58,192 bases of DNA from Pirellulales bacterium (GTDB lineage: Bacteria; Planctomycetota; Planctomycetia; Pirellulales; JACPPG01). Location: assembly GCA_036490175.1 (NCBI GenBank), contig DASXEJ010000127.1, positions 1 to 58,192 on the forward strand. The letters run 5' to 3'. Below are positions 17,663 through 27,047 of the stretch, piece after piece. A model generated the notes under the pieces. The model ran no database searches and was not told the DNA's origin. It saw nothing but the letters and a program-made list of their open reading frames with translations. The position numbers were made by a program, and so were the translations under genes. How positions within the stretch are numbered: the stretch's first letter is position 1; the number at the start of each line of letters is the position of its first letter.

Positions 17663-18850
17663 ATGCCAAGCACTTCCTCCAGTACGCCGCAGCAGAATCT
17701 CGCCGGGCTACGCGTGGCCTTCGCCGGCAAGTTGGCCGGCATGTCGCGTCGTGACGCCCAGCAACTGGTCCGCGTCCACGGAGGTGTGCCGATCGAAGAC
17801 GTCGAGTCCGGTGCCGACCTGATCGTGTTGGCCGATCAGTCTCCCGCGCTTGTGCTCGTGGATGTGCTCGCAGTCGCCGGGCGCCGCGCGCTCGAAGAGG
17901 GAACGCTGGTGGCCCTGAACGAGACGCAGTTCTGGCATCGGCTCGGACTGGTGGATCAGGATCCGCACGTGAGCCGCATGTACACGCCGGCCATGCTGGC
18001 CGATTTGTTGGGTGTGCCCGTCGCCACGGTCCGTCGTTGGCACCGTCGTGGTTTGCTGGTCGCAGGACGACAGGTCGGGAAGCTTCCTTATTTCGACTTC
18101 GCGCAGGTCGCCACAGCCCGACAGTTGGCCACTTTGGTTACTGCCGGAGTATCGGCGCGTCAGATCGAAAAGCAGTTTGCAGCGCTCGCGCGGTGGTTTC
18201 CCGAGCCGGATGGTTCGGCACTGCCAGCGGCGCTGGTCGCTGTGGGAAAAAAACTTCTCGTCCGCTCAAACGACGGGCTGCTCGAAGCTGGCGGCCAGCA
18301 ACGCTTCGACTTTACCGGCCGTGGATCAGCCACGGGTGATCGTGCCGGAAACGAGGCCACTAGCGAGGTTGTTTCATTGGGGGCCGCGCCATCGCTACCC
18401 GGTCCGGCCGATCTGGTTGAGACGGCGCACGCGTTGGAAGAGGGGGGCCAGTTGGATTTGGCCGCCGAGATGTACCGCGCCGCCATGGCGGCTGGCGGAC
18501 CAGTCCCCGAAACTTGCTTTGCTTTGGCCGACGTGCTGTACCGACTAGGCGACCTTGGCAGCGCCCGTGAGCGGTATTATGTGGCCATCGAGTTGGACGA
18601 GAATTACGTCGAAGCCCGGGCCAACCTCGGTTGCGTCCTGGCCGAGATGGGACAATGTGACCTCGCCGTGTCGGCGTTCGAGGGGGCATTGGCCTTCCAC
18701 CAGGACTTTCCCGACGCGCACTACCACTTGGCACGCGTCCTAGACGACCTGGGTCGCGCAGAGCAGGCCGCCGAGCACTGGCGGGCCTTTCTCGAACTCG
18801 CTCCTGACAGCCCCTGGGCGGTTACCGCCCGTGAGCATCTGGCCAAATAG
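17663..18850 (+). CDS. BRCT - MerR-type HTH - TPR fusion protein
   Basis: A 395-residue protein. Residues of about 11-95 look like a BRCT domain (LAGLRVAFAGKLAGMSRRDA, then VRVHGGVPIEDV and GADLIVLAD). About 105-175 is a MerR-like winged helix-turn-helix (YTPAMLADLLGVPVATVRRW, HRRGLL, with a YFDF wing). About 250-392 holds TPR units (AEMYRAAMAAGG, SARERYYVAIELDENYVEA, AVSAFEGALAFHQDFPDAH). It suggests DNA-binding regulation with protein-protein contacts through both ends; target and ligand are unknown. The ATG at 17663 has AGGGG upstream. It is divergent from the BlaI-like gene and shares its operator region. It stands alone on its strand. Confidence 0.75.
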   Translation: MPSTSSSTPQQNLAGLRVAFAGKLAGMSRRDAQQLVRVHGGVPIEDVESGADLIVLADQSPALVLVDVLAVAGRRALEEGTLVALNETQFWHRLGLVDQDPHVSRMYTPAMLADLLGVPVATVRRWHRRGLLVAGRQVGKLPYFDFAQVATARQLATLVTAGVSARQIEKQFAALARWFPEPDGSALPAALVAVGKKLLVRSNDGLLEAGGQQRFDFTGRGSATGDRAGNEATSEVVSLGAAPSLPGPADLVETAHALEEGGQLDLAAEMYRAAMAAGGPVPETCFALADVLYRLGDLGSARERYYVAIELDENYVEARANLGCVLAEMGQCDLAVSAFEGALAFHQDFPDAHYHLARVLDDLGRAEQAAEHWRAFLELAPDSPWAVTAREHLAK

Positions 18851-19138
18851 GTAGCGCATAGCGCCGGAACGCGATTGTGACGCAACGGCCCCCGCCGGCA
18901 ACTAACGGCCCACTTGCATCCCTGCGGGACGAACGCGCATTAGCCGGAAGCCATTATCGCGCTTGCGGTTACTGCCAGTCGATCGCCGGGCTCGTGCCCA
19001 TTGAGGGTTGCAAATCGAGGCTCAAAGCGTATCTTGCAAGGGAGTTACGGTCGCCAAAAGACGGCACGGGGACGTGAAAAACCGAGTGCGACATAGGCAG
19101 ATGTCGCACCGTCTAATGGCGCGGTGAGCGCGGGTTCC

Positions 19139-20479
19139 ATGGATCAGATTCTCTACCATTACAAGCCCGTCGACCCGACGACCTGGGTTTACCTGTCGTC
19201 GCTGTTGATCATCGCCATCTATTTCAAGTTCAGTCGCGTCTGGAGCGTTCGCAATCTCGACCTGCTGGGCCTCGTGGCGCTGGCGCCCGGGCTGCTGATG
19301 GTTCAGCAAGAGGGTACTGCGGCCCAGGTTGGCTACGTGTGGCTGTTTGCCACCAGCGGCTTTTTCCTCGTTCGTTTGCTGGTCGACCCGATGATGGTCC
19401 GCCGGCCGCTGCTGGAACCCAATTTGTCTCCGGGCGGTCTGACGTTCGCCACGGTTTCGCTGTTGGTCTTCCTCATGGTCAATGCTTTGACGAAGGAAAC
19501 CACGGATAGCGATCTTGATGGCCCGCGCCGTTTAGACGAACTTCTCTCGCGCGAGGAGACTCCCGAAGCCGATGCCAGTCTGGCGACGCATGGTCCTGCC
19601 TATCCGTGGATGCACTTACTCGCCCGACTGCCGACCAAGACTCTCGTGGCCAAGGAAGTTGGCGATGAGGGCGCTGCTGAGCCGGCGCGTGTGCGAGAAC
19701 AAGAGTACGTCGCGACCGCACGCATGATGGCGATCTTATCGCATCTGGCGGTGGTCGCCGGCATGGTGTTGATCGGAGCACGGCATTTTGGCAGCGCACG
19801 GACGGGCGTTGCGGCGGCCAACTTATATCTATTGCTACCCTACACGGCACAAATGACGGGCCGGGTCGATCATGTTTTGCCCGCGGCGCTGGTCGTGTGG
19901 GCCGTCTTCGCCTATCGCCGGCCTTTAGTCGCGGGGATGTTGTTGGGTTTGGCGACGGGGGTGATCTACTATCCCTTCTTCTTGTTGCCACTGTGGGTCG
20001 GGTTTTACTGGCATCGCGGCATGTTGCGGTTTTCGGTGGGCTTTTTGGCGACACTGGCGCTGGTGATGGGAACCCGCTTCTTCGCCGTGGGAGGGATCGA
20101 ACCCCTGTTGGCGCAAGTTCGCCAGGTGTTTGGCTGGACCAGCCTATCGCCCGACAATATCAGCGGCTTCTGGAGCTTTTACGAGTCGGCCAACCCATAC
20201 CGGTTGTCGGTGTTGGCTGCTTATGGCGCCATGTGCGCGAGCTTTGCACTGTGGCCGGCGCCCAAGAATCTCGGCACGCTGTTGAGTTGCTCGGCGGCGG
20301 TCATGCTGGGCACGCAGTTTTGGCAGCCGCAGGACGGTGGCCTGTACATGGGCTGGTACCTACCGTTATTGCTGCTCACGATTTTCCGCCCGAACCTGGA
20401 AGATCGCGTGGCTCTGACCGTGCTCGGCGATGGTTGGCTGACCAACCGCCGACGCCCGCCCGCCATTCGCGCGGCTTAA
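19139..20479 (+). CDS. Polytopic membrane protein, GT-C-like (function uncertain)
   Basis: A 446-residue integral membrane protein with roughly ten hydrophobic helices (YLSSLLIIAIYF, VGYVWLFATSGFFLVRLLV, TFATVSLLVFLMVNAL, and more to the C-terminus). A hydrophilic stretch of about 80 residues lies at about 120-200. The segment TGRVDHVLPAALVVWAVFAY, followed by GVIYYPFFLLPLW, resembles membrane glycosyltransferases of the GT-C/GT87 kind, but no clear catalytic motif can be fixed. The ATG at 19139 has GGTGAG upstream; a GTG at 19124 is the alternative. The neighbours give no pathway clue. Confidence 0.65.
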   Translation: MDQILYHYKPVDPTTWVYLSSLLIIAIYFKFSRVWSVRNLDLLGLVALAPGLLMVQQEGTAAQVGYVWLFATSGFFLVRLLVDPMMVRRPLLEPNLSPGGLTFATVSLLVFLMVNALTKETTDSDLDGPRRLDELLSREETPEADASLATHGPAYPWMHLLARLPTKTLVAKEVGDEGAAEPARVREQEYVATARMMAILSHLAVVAGMVLIGARHFGSARTGVAAANLYLLLPYTAQMTGRVDHVLPAALVVWAVFAYRRPLVAGMLLGLATGVIYYPFFLLPLWVGFYWHRGMLRFSVGFLATLALVMGTRFFAVGGIEPLLAQVRQVFGWTSLSPDNISGFWSFYESANPYRLSVLAAYGAMCASFALWPAPKNLGTLLSCSAAVMLGTQFWQPQDGGLYMGWYLPLLLLTIFRPNLEDRVALTVLGDGWLTNRRRPPAIRAA

Positions 20480-20511
20480 GGAAAAGCCCATTGGTATCGT
20501 CGCGGTGTTCT

Positions 20512-20895
20512 TTAACCGGGCAATTCGCTCGGGCTGATGCCGATGGCCACGATCGAACAGGCCGCAACGACGTTCAGGCCCAGCTGCTGCGCCTTGGCGA
20601 TGACCTCGGGCGTGTCGCAGCCGGGGTTGAGCCATAGTTCGTCGCAACCTTTGGCCGCGATGTCGTCCAGCACGTTCAGCAGGACCGCCGGGGGAAGATA
20701 GACACTGATACGATTCAAGTGTGCCGCTGGCACCTCGGCCAGGCTGCGCGACGCGACGAGCCCCTCGATTTCACCCCCCTTGGGGTTCACGGGGTACACG
20801 TCGTAGCCTTTTTGCCGATAGGCACGTACCGCCTTGTTACCGAATTTCAAACGGTCGGGGCTCGCGCCCAGAATGGCAATCGTGGGTTCAGGCAT
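20512..20895 (-). CDS. CoA-binding domain protein (YccU-like)
   Basis: A 127-residue Rossmann-type protein. It starts MPEPTIAILGASPDRLKFGN, followed by AVRAYRQKGYDVYPVNPKG, the usual first half of the succinyl-CoA-synthetase-like CoA-binding fold. Later it has AKGCDELWLNPGCDTPEV, and ends in VVAACSIV with the Cys typical of this family. The family binds CoA in the cytoplasm; its role is not known. The ATG at 20895 gives the standard N-terminus, and longer in-frame starts add unrelated sequence. It converges with the membrane protein gene 32 bases away. Confidence 0.85.
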   Translation of the reverse strand: MPEPTIAILGASPDRLKFGNKAVRAYRQKGYDVYPVNPKGGEIEGLVASRSLAEVPAAHLNRISVYLPPAVLLNVLDDIAAKGCDELWLNPGCDTPEVIAKAQQLGLNVVAACSIVAIGISPSELPG

Positions 20896-21044
20896 GGAAT
20901 TTTTTCGCGGTTCGTGAGGACTAGAATCCTGCGGCGCCAGTCCGTCAGGGAACGCGCTCGTGCGGCGTTCAACGCCGATGATGACAGACGACCGTGGGAA
21001 CGACAATCGTCAAAGTGCCACTGGTCCCACGGCGGGGCAACGCG

Positions 21045-22247
21045 TCAATCGCGGCGGGCGTCCACCGTGGGAGTCCTTCGTTGCGTCGCCAACCACCGCA
21101 GCCAGGATTGTTGATCGTAGCCGAAGTCCTGGCCCGTCAGTGATGACAGGGCGTCGTGGACTGCCAGGTTCTGGAACTGCCGTTCGACTTGCTTCGGTCC
21201 CCCGCCGCCAAATGAAAACGATCCGCCGCCGGGACCGTTCCCAAAGCTGGGATTCATATTGTTTCCGCTCGTGGGGAGATCAATAACGTGCGTCGTGACG
21301 ACCGAATCGATCAAGGGCCTTATCGAACTGGCGTCCCTCATCCGTCCTAGCGCGAAGCCCGCACGATTGACCATCTGATTGTCGGCATTTTTCGATTTCA
21401 TGCGCTTGATGAAAAACGCCACGGCCCCGGTATTCGTCTGCTTCTCCAGATAATCGAGGCAGGTCTGACGCAGGTCGTCGTCAGAATCGTCCAAGGCAAA
21501 AATTGTCAGGGCCCGCCAGGCTTCGGGCGTGCCAATCCGCGCGAGCGCGTCGATATAGATCCTCCGCACCGCCACGTCCTGCTCTTTTTGCATGAGCTTT
21601 CCCAGTGGTTCGACGGCTTCAGGCGCGGCGATCTTTTGCAACTGGAGCATGGCCTCCTCGGTCCGGTTCGTTCCCAGCCATTCGCGCCAGCGCTTGATGT
21701 CCTTGGTCCAAGTCTTGACCGCCTTGTCGAAGGCCCTCTTGCGTTCGATCTCTTCGACCTGTTGCGGCATGCGGTACTTGCCGGACTTGTCCTTGATGTA
21801 ACCCTTATCCTGGAACCTTTCTTCGCGCGTCTTCCACTCGCCGTCGATTTTGGCGTAGCCCAGTGCCTGCCGAGCTTTGGCATTTTCGGGATCGAGCTCG
21901 ATGACGCGTTCGAGATGGCGTGTCGCTTGCTCGGTGAGTTGTTGGTTGCGGCAAAACGTCGCCAGATCCAATTGCCCCTCGACGGTGTCGGGATACTGGG
22001 GCCGCAGCTTGATATAGTGCAGCTCAGAGGGCTTGGTGCGGTGTACTTCCTTAACCTGGTCGCGCCGCAGCGTAACCTCGCCGGTGCTGGTTTTGATCAC
22101 GTAGCGCGTGCGCGGAGTCTCGGTGGTGTTCTGTGTGGCGCCCTCAACCTGGCCGCCATTGGTAAGGAGGAACGTGTCGGCGCGCAGCCAAGCCGATCCT
22201 GCAAATGCCAGGACGAAGAAGAGTTGTCCACCGATCAGCCGTTTCAT
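21045..22247 (-). CDS. Secreted TPR and HEAT-repeat protein
   Basis: A 400-residue exported protein. Residues 1-23 are a signal peptide (LFFVLAFAGSAWLRADTF). About 25-70 is a small beta domain (LLTNGGQVEGATQNT, VIKTSTGEVTLRRDQVKEVH) common at the start of planctomycete proteins of this type. A TPR-like pair follows (ATRHLERVIELDPENAKARQ), then an Arg/Lys-rich helical segment, then HEAT-like repeats (VAVRRIYIDALARIGTPEAW, NRAGFALGRMRDASSIRP). A glycine/asparagine-rich patch lies near 330-350. GAGG lies upstream of the ATG. It may scaffold envelope proteins; no enzyme motif is seen. Confidence 0.75.
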   Translation of the reverse strand: MKRLIGGQLFFVLAFAGSAWLRADTFLLTNGGQVEGATQNTTETPRTRYVIKTSTGEVTLRRDQVKEVHRTKPSELHYIKLRPQYPDTVEGQLDLATFCRNQQLTEQATRHLERVIELDPENAKARQALGYAKIDGEWKTREERFQDKGYIKDKSGKYRMPQQVEEIERKRAFDKAVKTWTKDIKRWREWLGTNRTEEAMLQLQKIAAPEAVEPLGKLMQKEQDVAVRRIYIDALARIGTPEAWRALTIFALDDSDDDLRQTCLDYLEKQTNTGAVAFFIKRMKSKNADNQMVNRAGFALGRMRDASSIRPLIDSVVTTHVIDLPTSGNNMNPSFGNGPGGGSFSFGGGGPKQVERQFQNLAVHDALSSLTGQDFGYDQQSWLRWLATQRRTPTVDARRD

Positions 22248-22412
22248 GGGGACCTCAGGCTCGTCCGAGTTCCGGTGACGGCCCGGGCGAGGTAAAATCG
22301 CCCGGCAACGCCTACTTCCAAGTATAGGAACGAGTTGCGGCGTATCGCAACGTTTTCAGGCCAGATCGCCGCGAATTTAGGGCCTTCCGTCTTCCCTCAG
22401 TCGGGTTATTTG

Positions 22413-22922
22413 ATGGCTGACAGCGTGGTCGAACATCGAGCCCAGTCCCCGCAGCGGGTGCGCTGCGCCGTGATTACCGTCAGCGACACCCGTACTCCGG
22501 AAACCGACACGGGTGGACAGCTGGTTCTTGAGAAACTCGTTCAGGCGGGGCACGAGGTGATTGTTCGCGAGATTATCCCCGATGATCCGCTGCGCATGCA
22601 GGCGCTAGTTTCTGACCTGTGCAAGCGCGACGACGTCGATGCCATCCTGCTTACCGGGGGGACCGGAATCAGCAGCCGCGATCAAACGTTCGAAACAATT
22701 TCCGGCCTTCTGACCAAGCCGCTGCCGGGATATGGCGAGCTGTTTCGCATGTTGAGTTATCAGGAGATCGGGGCTGCCGGAATGCTAAGCCGCGCCGTGG
22801 GCGGGTTAGCGTGGCGGACGATCGTGCTCACCATGCCCGGCTCGCCGGCAGGCGTGCGCCTGGCGATGGATAAGCTCATCGTGCCTGAGTTGGGACACCT
22901 GGTACGCGAAGCGCGGCGGTAG
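22413..22922 (+). CDS. moaB: Molybdenum cofactor biosynthesis protein MoaB/Mog family
   Basis: A 169-residue protein of the MoaB/MogA fold, which binds molybdopterin and in active members adenylylates it before molybdate insertion. The signature LTGGTGISSRD is at 80-90, and the second motif, TMPGSPAGVRLAMD, is near the C-terminus. AVITVSDTRTPETDTGGQLV near the N-terminus is the usual first strand and loop. The ATG at 22413 begins the conserved region; an upstream TTG frame adds 26 unrelated residues. No other cofactor gene is adjacent. MoaB and MogA cannot be separated with certainty by motif. Confidence 0.9.
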   Translation: MADSVVEHRAQSPQRVRCAVITVSDTRTPETDTGGQLVLEKLVQAGHEVIVREIIPDDPLRMQALVSDLCKRDDVDAILLTGGTGISSRDQTFETISGLLTKPLPGYGELFRMLSYQEIGAAGMLSRAVGGLAWRTIVLTMPGSPAGVRLAMDKLIVPELGHLVREARR

Positions 22923-22940
22923 CGATCTGAAGTGCGGCGC

Positions 22941-24044
22941 TTAGTCCAATTCTTCGAGCCACAGGCGCATCTCGTTTTCGTACTCGCTGGCCAAGTCCCC
23001 CTTGACCAGTTGTCGATGGAAGTTGGCCGCTCCTTCTTTCACCAGGTCCGCAGCTTCGGCACTTGGAAAACGCAGCGAGGGATCCGGTGCGACCAGGCTG
23101 CGGATCAGCGTCATCAAGAGTTCGTTGCACACGACTTCGCGCGGCAGCCGTTCGTGCAGCCGTTGCATCAACATCCGCTTCGCCTCGAGCAACTCGGCAT
23201 AAGTGGTTTGGCCGACGAACGGCGGAGCCCCCGACAGCATTTCGATCAACACATACCCAAGACTGCACAAATCCGATCGCGGCGAGGATTCGCCCCCTTC
23301 CAAGACTTCCGGCGCCGCGTAAGTGGGGGTGCAACTACGGCGCGAGGGGGGCTTCTCCATGTCAAAGGCCGAGCCGATGTCGATGATTTTGGCGTTGCCC
23401 GTGCGCTTGAGCATGATGTTCGACGGCTTGATGTCGCCGTGAACGATCCCCTCGCGATGCAAGGCAGCCAAAGCGGCCAGGCACTCGCGCAACACCGCGA
23501 TCGCGATGCCAGGTTTCAAGCGCGGTTGTAGCGGGCCCGAAGTGACGATGACGTTGTTTAGATAGTCCCAGCGGCGATTGCTGACCCGTTGCCGCGTTCG
23601 CTCGAGCATTTCGTGCGATAGCAAACGGTCCAGGTCATAACCGTCGACCCATTCCATCTCCATCAGCCGAATGCGATTCCGTTCGACAAAATTGTGTACG
23701 TCCAGCAGATTGTCTTGCTGGATTTGTGCGACCCGCGCCGCCACGGCGGCGATGCGGCCCATCGCCTCGTCGTATCCTCGATCGTCTTCGTAGTGCAACG
23801 GAGAAAAGATTTTCAGGGCCACCGGCAGGGTGAAATGGTCTGTGCCGCGCCGCTCCGACAGGTACACCACTCCTTGGCCGCCGGCGCCGAGCAGCCGCAA
23901 CAGGCGATGATGCTCGGTCCAACTCATCCGCTGCTCTTCGACCAATTGCCGGTACTTTTCCAACAAGACGTCGGGACAACGCTTGGGCTTCTGACCGTCA
24001 ATGCTCAGCGTGGCTTGCGGTTGTAAGAAAGTAGTCGAGGACAT
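22941..24044 (-). CDS. Serine/threonine protein kinase
   Basis: A 367-residue soluble eukaryotic-like kinase. It has the glycine loop GAGGQG (53-58), Lys78 in VALKIF, the catalytic loop HGDIKPSN (202-209, Asp204), metal-binding DIG (222-224) in place of DFG, and AAPE (243-246). HGD replaces HRD, which in eukaryotes marks non-RD kinases, so activity probably does not need activation-loop phosphorylation. There is no membrane helix or sensor domain, unlike many PknB-type kinases. The ATG at 24044 is preferred over a much longer frame to 24185, which adds low-complexity sequence. It lies convergent to moaB. Confidence 0.88.
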   Translation of the reverse strand: MSSTTFLQPQATLSIDGQKPKRCPDVLLEKYRQLVEEQRMSWTEHHRLLRLLGAGGQGVVYLSERRGTDHFTLPVALKIFSPLHYEDDRGYDEAMGRIAAVAARVAQIQQDNLLDVHNFVERNRIRLMEMEWVDGYDLDRLLSHEMLERTRQRVSNRRWDYLNNVIVTSGPLQPRLKPGIAIAVLRECLAALAALHREGIVHGDIKPSNIMLKRTGNAKIIDIGSAFDMEKPPSRRSCTPTYAAPEVLEGGESSPRSDLCSLGYVLIEMLSGAPPFVGQTTYAELLEAKRMLMQRLHERLPREVVCNELLMTLIRSLVAPDPSLRFPSAEAADLVKEGAANFHRQLVKGDLASEYENEMRLWLEELD

Positions 24045-24212
24045 CGCGTGCTTCGCCTGGGTGTGCGTGTTTTGATTGCCGGCGGGTAGGCGCCATCTTA
24101 GGGAGACGTCCCCCGCCAGGTCCAGCCAAATTGAGGAAGAATTGACCGCCGTCTTCTTCGCCATCCCCAATTCATCAGGCGGCACGGCAGAATTTATTTG
24201 GCGACTTGCGCT

Positions 24213-25178
24213 CTAGGAGTGCGGTACGGGATAGCCCAATCGCTTGTCGACGAGATTTGCCAGAGGTTCGCCGGCCTGCCAGCGTCTCAGATTTGCGGAA
24301 AAGAAATCGGTCATGTCGTCGATCCGCCGCGCGCTCTGGCCGCCGACATGGGGCGTGATGACGACGTTCGGCAACGACCACAGGGGGCTATCGACTGCTA
24401 GCGGCTCTTCCGCCGTGACGTCGAGTCCCGCGCCGGCCAGATGTCCGGATTCGATCGCAGCCACTAAATCTGCTTCGACAACGAGCGGGCCTCGCGCCAC
24501 GTTGATCAACAAGGCGCCGGGCCGCAGCCGCGCCAGTGCGCGACGATCGATCATGTGGCGCGTAATATCCGTCAGCGGCGCTGCCAAAAACAACACATCG
24601 ACTTCGGCCAACAGATCGTCCAGTCGCTCGGCGGGCCATAGTGCTTCGACGAAGTCGGGTTTATCGACGGGAAAAGTGTCCGTCGCCAGAATGCGCGTTT
24701 TGAAAACTCGCAAGACTTCGGCCAATCGCCGCCCATTGCCGCCAAAACCGACGATGCCCACCGTGCAATGCGTCAGATCGCGTGTCGGCCTGCGGATGAA
24801 TTCGTGCTGCTCTTGGGCACGAAAAAACGTGGGCAGGCTACGCGTAAGCGCCGTGGTCAGCGAGATCGCGTGCTCGGCAACCTGGTCGGCCAATACGCCC
24901 GAGGCGCTCGTCACTACGATGTCGGATGCCACGACCGACGGGACCAGACAGTGATCCAGGCCGGCGGCCGAGGATTGAATCCAGCGCAATCGACCCCCCC
25001 GAACCACTTCGTTCCACGGCACTGGCACCTTGGCATGGCCGCAAAAGATATCGGCCGTGAGCAATTCCTGAGCGACGCGTTGCTGTCCTGCGTCCACGAC
25101 TTCGGCCTGCGGCGCCGCGGCCATGATCTGCGCCACGTGGCGGGGCTCAACGGGATAACAGAGTACAATGCGTGTCAC
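24213..25178 (-). CDS. D-isomer-specific 2-hydroxyacid dehydrogenase
   Basis: A 321-residue NAD(P)-dependent dehydrogenase. It has the nucleotide-binding motif GFGGNG (144-149) and the catalytic set Arg229 in NVARGPLV, Glu258 in DVTAEEPL and His277 in ITPHVGG. The N-terminal substrate domain contains SSAAGLDH. It should interconvert a 2-keto acid and a D-2-hydroxy acid, such as glyoxylate, hydroxypyruvate or phosphoglycerate; motifs do not decide the substrate. It lacks the ACT domain of many SerA enzymes. The start is GTG at 25178, since no upstream ATG is in frame with the family N-terminus. Confidence 0.92.
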   Translation of the reverse strand: MTRIVLCYPVEPRHVAQIMAAAPQAEVVDAGQQRVAQELLTADIFCGHAKVPVPWNEVVRGGRLRWIQSSAAGLDHCLVPSVVASDIVVTSASGVLADQVAEHAISLTTALTRSLPTFFRAQEQHEFIRRPTRDLTHCTVGIVGFGGNGRRLAEVLRVFKTRILATDTFPVDKPDFVEALWPAERLDDLLAEVDVLFLAAPLTDITRHMIDRRALARLRPGALLINVARGPLVVEADLVAAIESGHLAGAGLDVTAEEPLAVDSPLWSLPNVVITPHVGGQSARRIDDMTDFFSANLRRWQAGEPLANLVDKRLGYPVPHS

Positions 25179-25527
25179 GGATGAAGGCTCGACATGTCAT
25201 CAGCAATTGGGCGTCCCGCGCGAAATGCATCGTGATTGTGATCGATCCTGATTTGCGAGCAAGGGCCGGCCCGACATCGTTTATCAGGATCCCGCTGGAT
25301 TTGCGCGACGGTTTTGCCAGTGGACCGAAACGTAGAAAAGCATGCGTCCCAAAAAACAATGCGAACCACTGACCGGAACAGCCTGTCCCTCTCGCGAGTA
25401 TTTCTGCGCGACCATCGATCTGGGTTCAATTCTTGCGGCGTCGCGCGGCGGGCGAACCTCGATTGAGCGGTGGCATGGATGAAACCGGTCGGCCAGGGCC
25501 GACTTCGTCAGGAACAGGCGGTGGCGG
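25179..25527. other. Intergenic region, 349 bp
   Basis: This gap lies between divergent genes and must hold promoters in both directions. I find no coding frame with a believable start, no strong hairpin and no recognisable -35/-10 pair. Confidence 0.4.
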
Positions 25528-26970
25528 ATGCTAGCACGAATTTCACGTTTCTGGCGCGGGCCCAGCGGCATGCGCGAGGTTTTGGTGCTCGCATTGCCGC
25601 TGATGGTTTCCACGCTCTCCTGGACGGTGATGCAGTTCACCGATCGGATTTTCTTGCTTTGGTACTCGCCCGACGCGGTTGCCGCCGCTTTGCCGGCCGG
25701 GGCCTTGTCGTTCGCCATGATGTGCTTTCCGCTGGGCCTGGCCTCCTACGTCAACGCCTTTGTGTCGCAATATTACGGGGCACAGCGGCACGAGCGGATC
25801 GGGCTGGTGGTCTGGCAGGGAATCGGGATCGGCCTGGCGACGATTCCCTTGACTGCCGCCACGATTCCTCTGATGTCGAAGATGTTTAACGCCGTGGGGC
25901 ACCCGGCGCAGATCGCTGTCTACGAGGCAGATTTCTATCGCTGTATCACCTGGGGATCTGGGGCGATGGTCGCTGCCGAGGCCTTGTCGACATTTTTTAC
26001 CGGGCGCGGGGGCGTGCGCACCGTGATGGTCGTCGATAGCTCCGCGGCGCTACTGAATGTTGTCCTGGACTATCTGTGGATCTTCGGCAAATTTGGCTTT
26101 CCGGCGTGGGGTGTCAGCGGCGCGGCCTCGGCCACGGCTGTTGCCATGTGGTTCAAGTGCGCGGTGTACCTGATGCTGTTTCTGCGCAAAAGATACCGGC
26201 GCGAGTTCGGTACGATCGTAGGCTGCCGTTTCGATCCGGCATTATTTCGTCGATTGCTTCGCTTTGGTTCTCCCAGCGGCGTGCAACTGGTGTGCGAAGT
26301 GGGGGCCTTCACGCTGTTCCTGCTGGTAATCGGACGGATTGGCGCGCACGAATTGGCGGCGACGAGCCTGGCCTTCAACGTCAACATGCTGGCGTTCATG
26401 CCGGTTTATGGAATCGGTATCGCCACGACAACGCTGGTGGGTCAGCGCCTTGGACAGAATCGGCCACGGCTGGCCGCACGCGGCACCTGGACGGCGTTTT
26501 CGCTGGCGGCCAGCTACATGGCGGTAGTTTCGGCCATATATGCGCTCGTACCCGAATTGCTCCTGGTAGCGCACGGAGCGAAGGTCGATCCGGAAGAATT
26601 CGCCCGTCTGCGCGGCCTGACCGTGATCTTGCTGCGGTTCGTGGCGTTCTACTGTCTGTTCGACGCCATGGTGATCATATTTTCGAGCGCGCTCAAAGGG
26701 GCCGGCGACACGCGATTTGTCCTGCTGACGACGCTGTGCATGTCCCCCTTGCCAGTGTTGGCGACTTTCTTCGGCGTGGAGTTCATGGGCCTGGGACTGT
26801 ACTGGTGTTGGACGGCCATCACCACCTGGCTGTGCGTGCTGGGGCTGATCTACATGCACCGCTTTCGCCAGGGGCACTGGCGCACGATGCGCGTCATCGA
26901 GCGCACAAGTCCTGTGGACATCGACGATGCCCAAGCCGATGCGATCGAGCCGGCGGCCGTGGGGGGCTAA
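25528..26970 (+). CDS. MATE-family multidrug/sodium efflux transporter
   Basis: A 480-residue protein with twelve predicted membrane helices in two homologous halves. The N-terminal half begins LVLALPLMVSTLSWTVMQFT, the typical MATE helix 1 with its aspartate (TDRIFL) following. The second half starts after the cytoplasmic loop RKRYRREFGTI with LLRFGSPSGVQLV. GLASYVNAFVSQYYGAQ and IATTTLVGQRLGQNRP are the paired MATE motifs. Such pumps export cationic drugs or metabolites against H+ or Na+. The tail of 40 hydrophilic residues is cytoplasmic. It is not in an operon with either neighbour. Confidence 0.93.
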   Translation: MLARISRFWRGPSGMREVLVLALPLMVSTLSWTVMQFTDRIFLLWYSPDAVAAALPAGALSFAMMCFPLGLASYVNAFVSQYYGAQRHERIGLVVWQGIGIGLATIPLTAATIPLMSKMFNAVGHPAQIAVYEADFYRCITWGSGAMVAAEALSTFFTGRGGVRTVMVVDSSAALLNVVLDYLWIFGKFGFPAWGVSGAASATAVAMWFKCAVYLMLFLRKRYRREFGTIVGCRFDPALFRRLLRFGSPSGVQLVCEVGAFTLFLLVIGRIGAHELAATSLAFNVNMLAFMPVYGIGIATTTLVGQRLGQNRPRLAARGTWTAFSLAASYMAVVSAIYALVPELLLVAHGAKVDPEEFARLRGLTVILLRFVAFYCLFDAMVIIFSSALKGAGDTRFVLLTTLCMSPLPVLATFFGVEFMGLGLYWCWTAITTWLCVLGLIYMHRFRQGHWRTMRVIERTSPVDIDDAQADAIEPAAVGG

Positions 26971-27047
26971 GGTGACCAAGCGCGGCCAGAGACTTCAGGC
27001 CGGATCAGCACGACGTATACACATAGACGTATACGCATAACTGTCGG

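Noticed and set aside
18877..19077. 66-codon frame between the TPR fusion and the membrane protein
   Set aside because: No ribosome binding site, no motif, and composition like non-coding DNA.
27012..27034. Direct repeat GACGTATAC, two copies 14 bases apart, between convergent genes
   Set aside because: Too short and isolated to call an attachment site or operator; it lies between gene ends where no regulator is expected.
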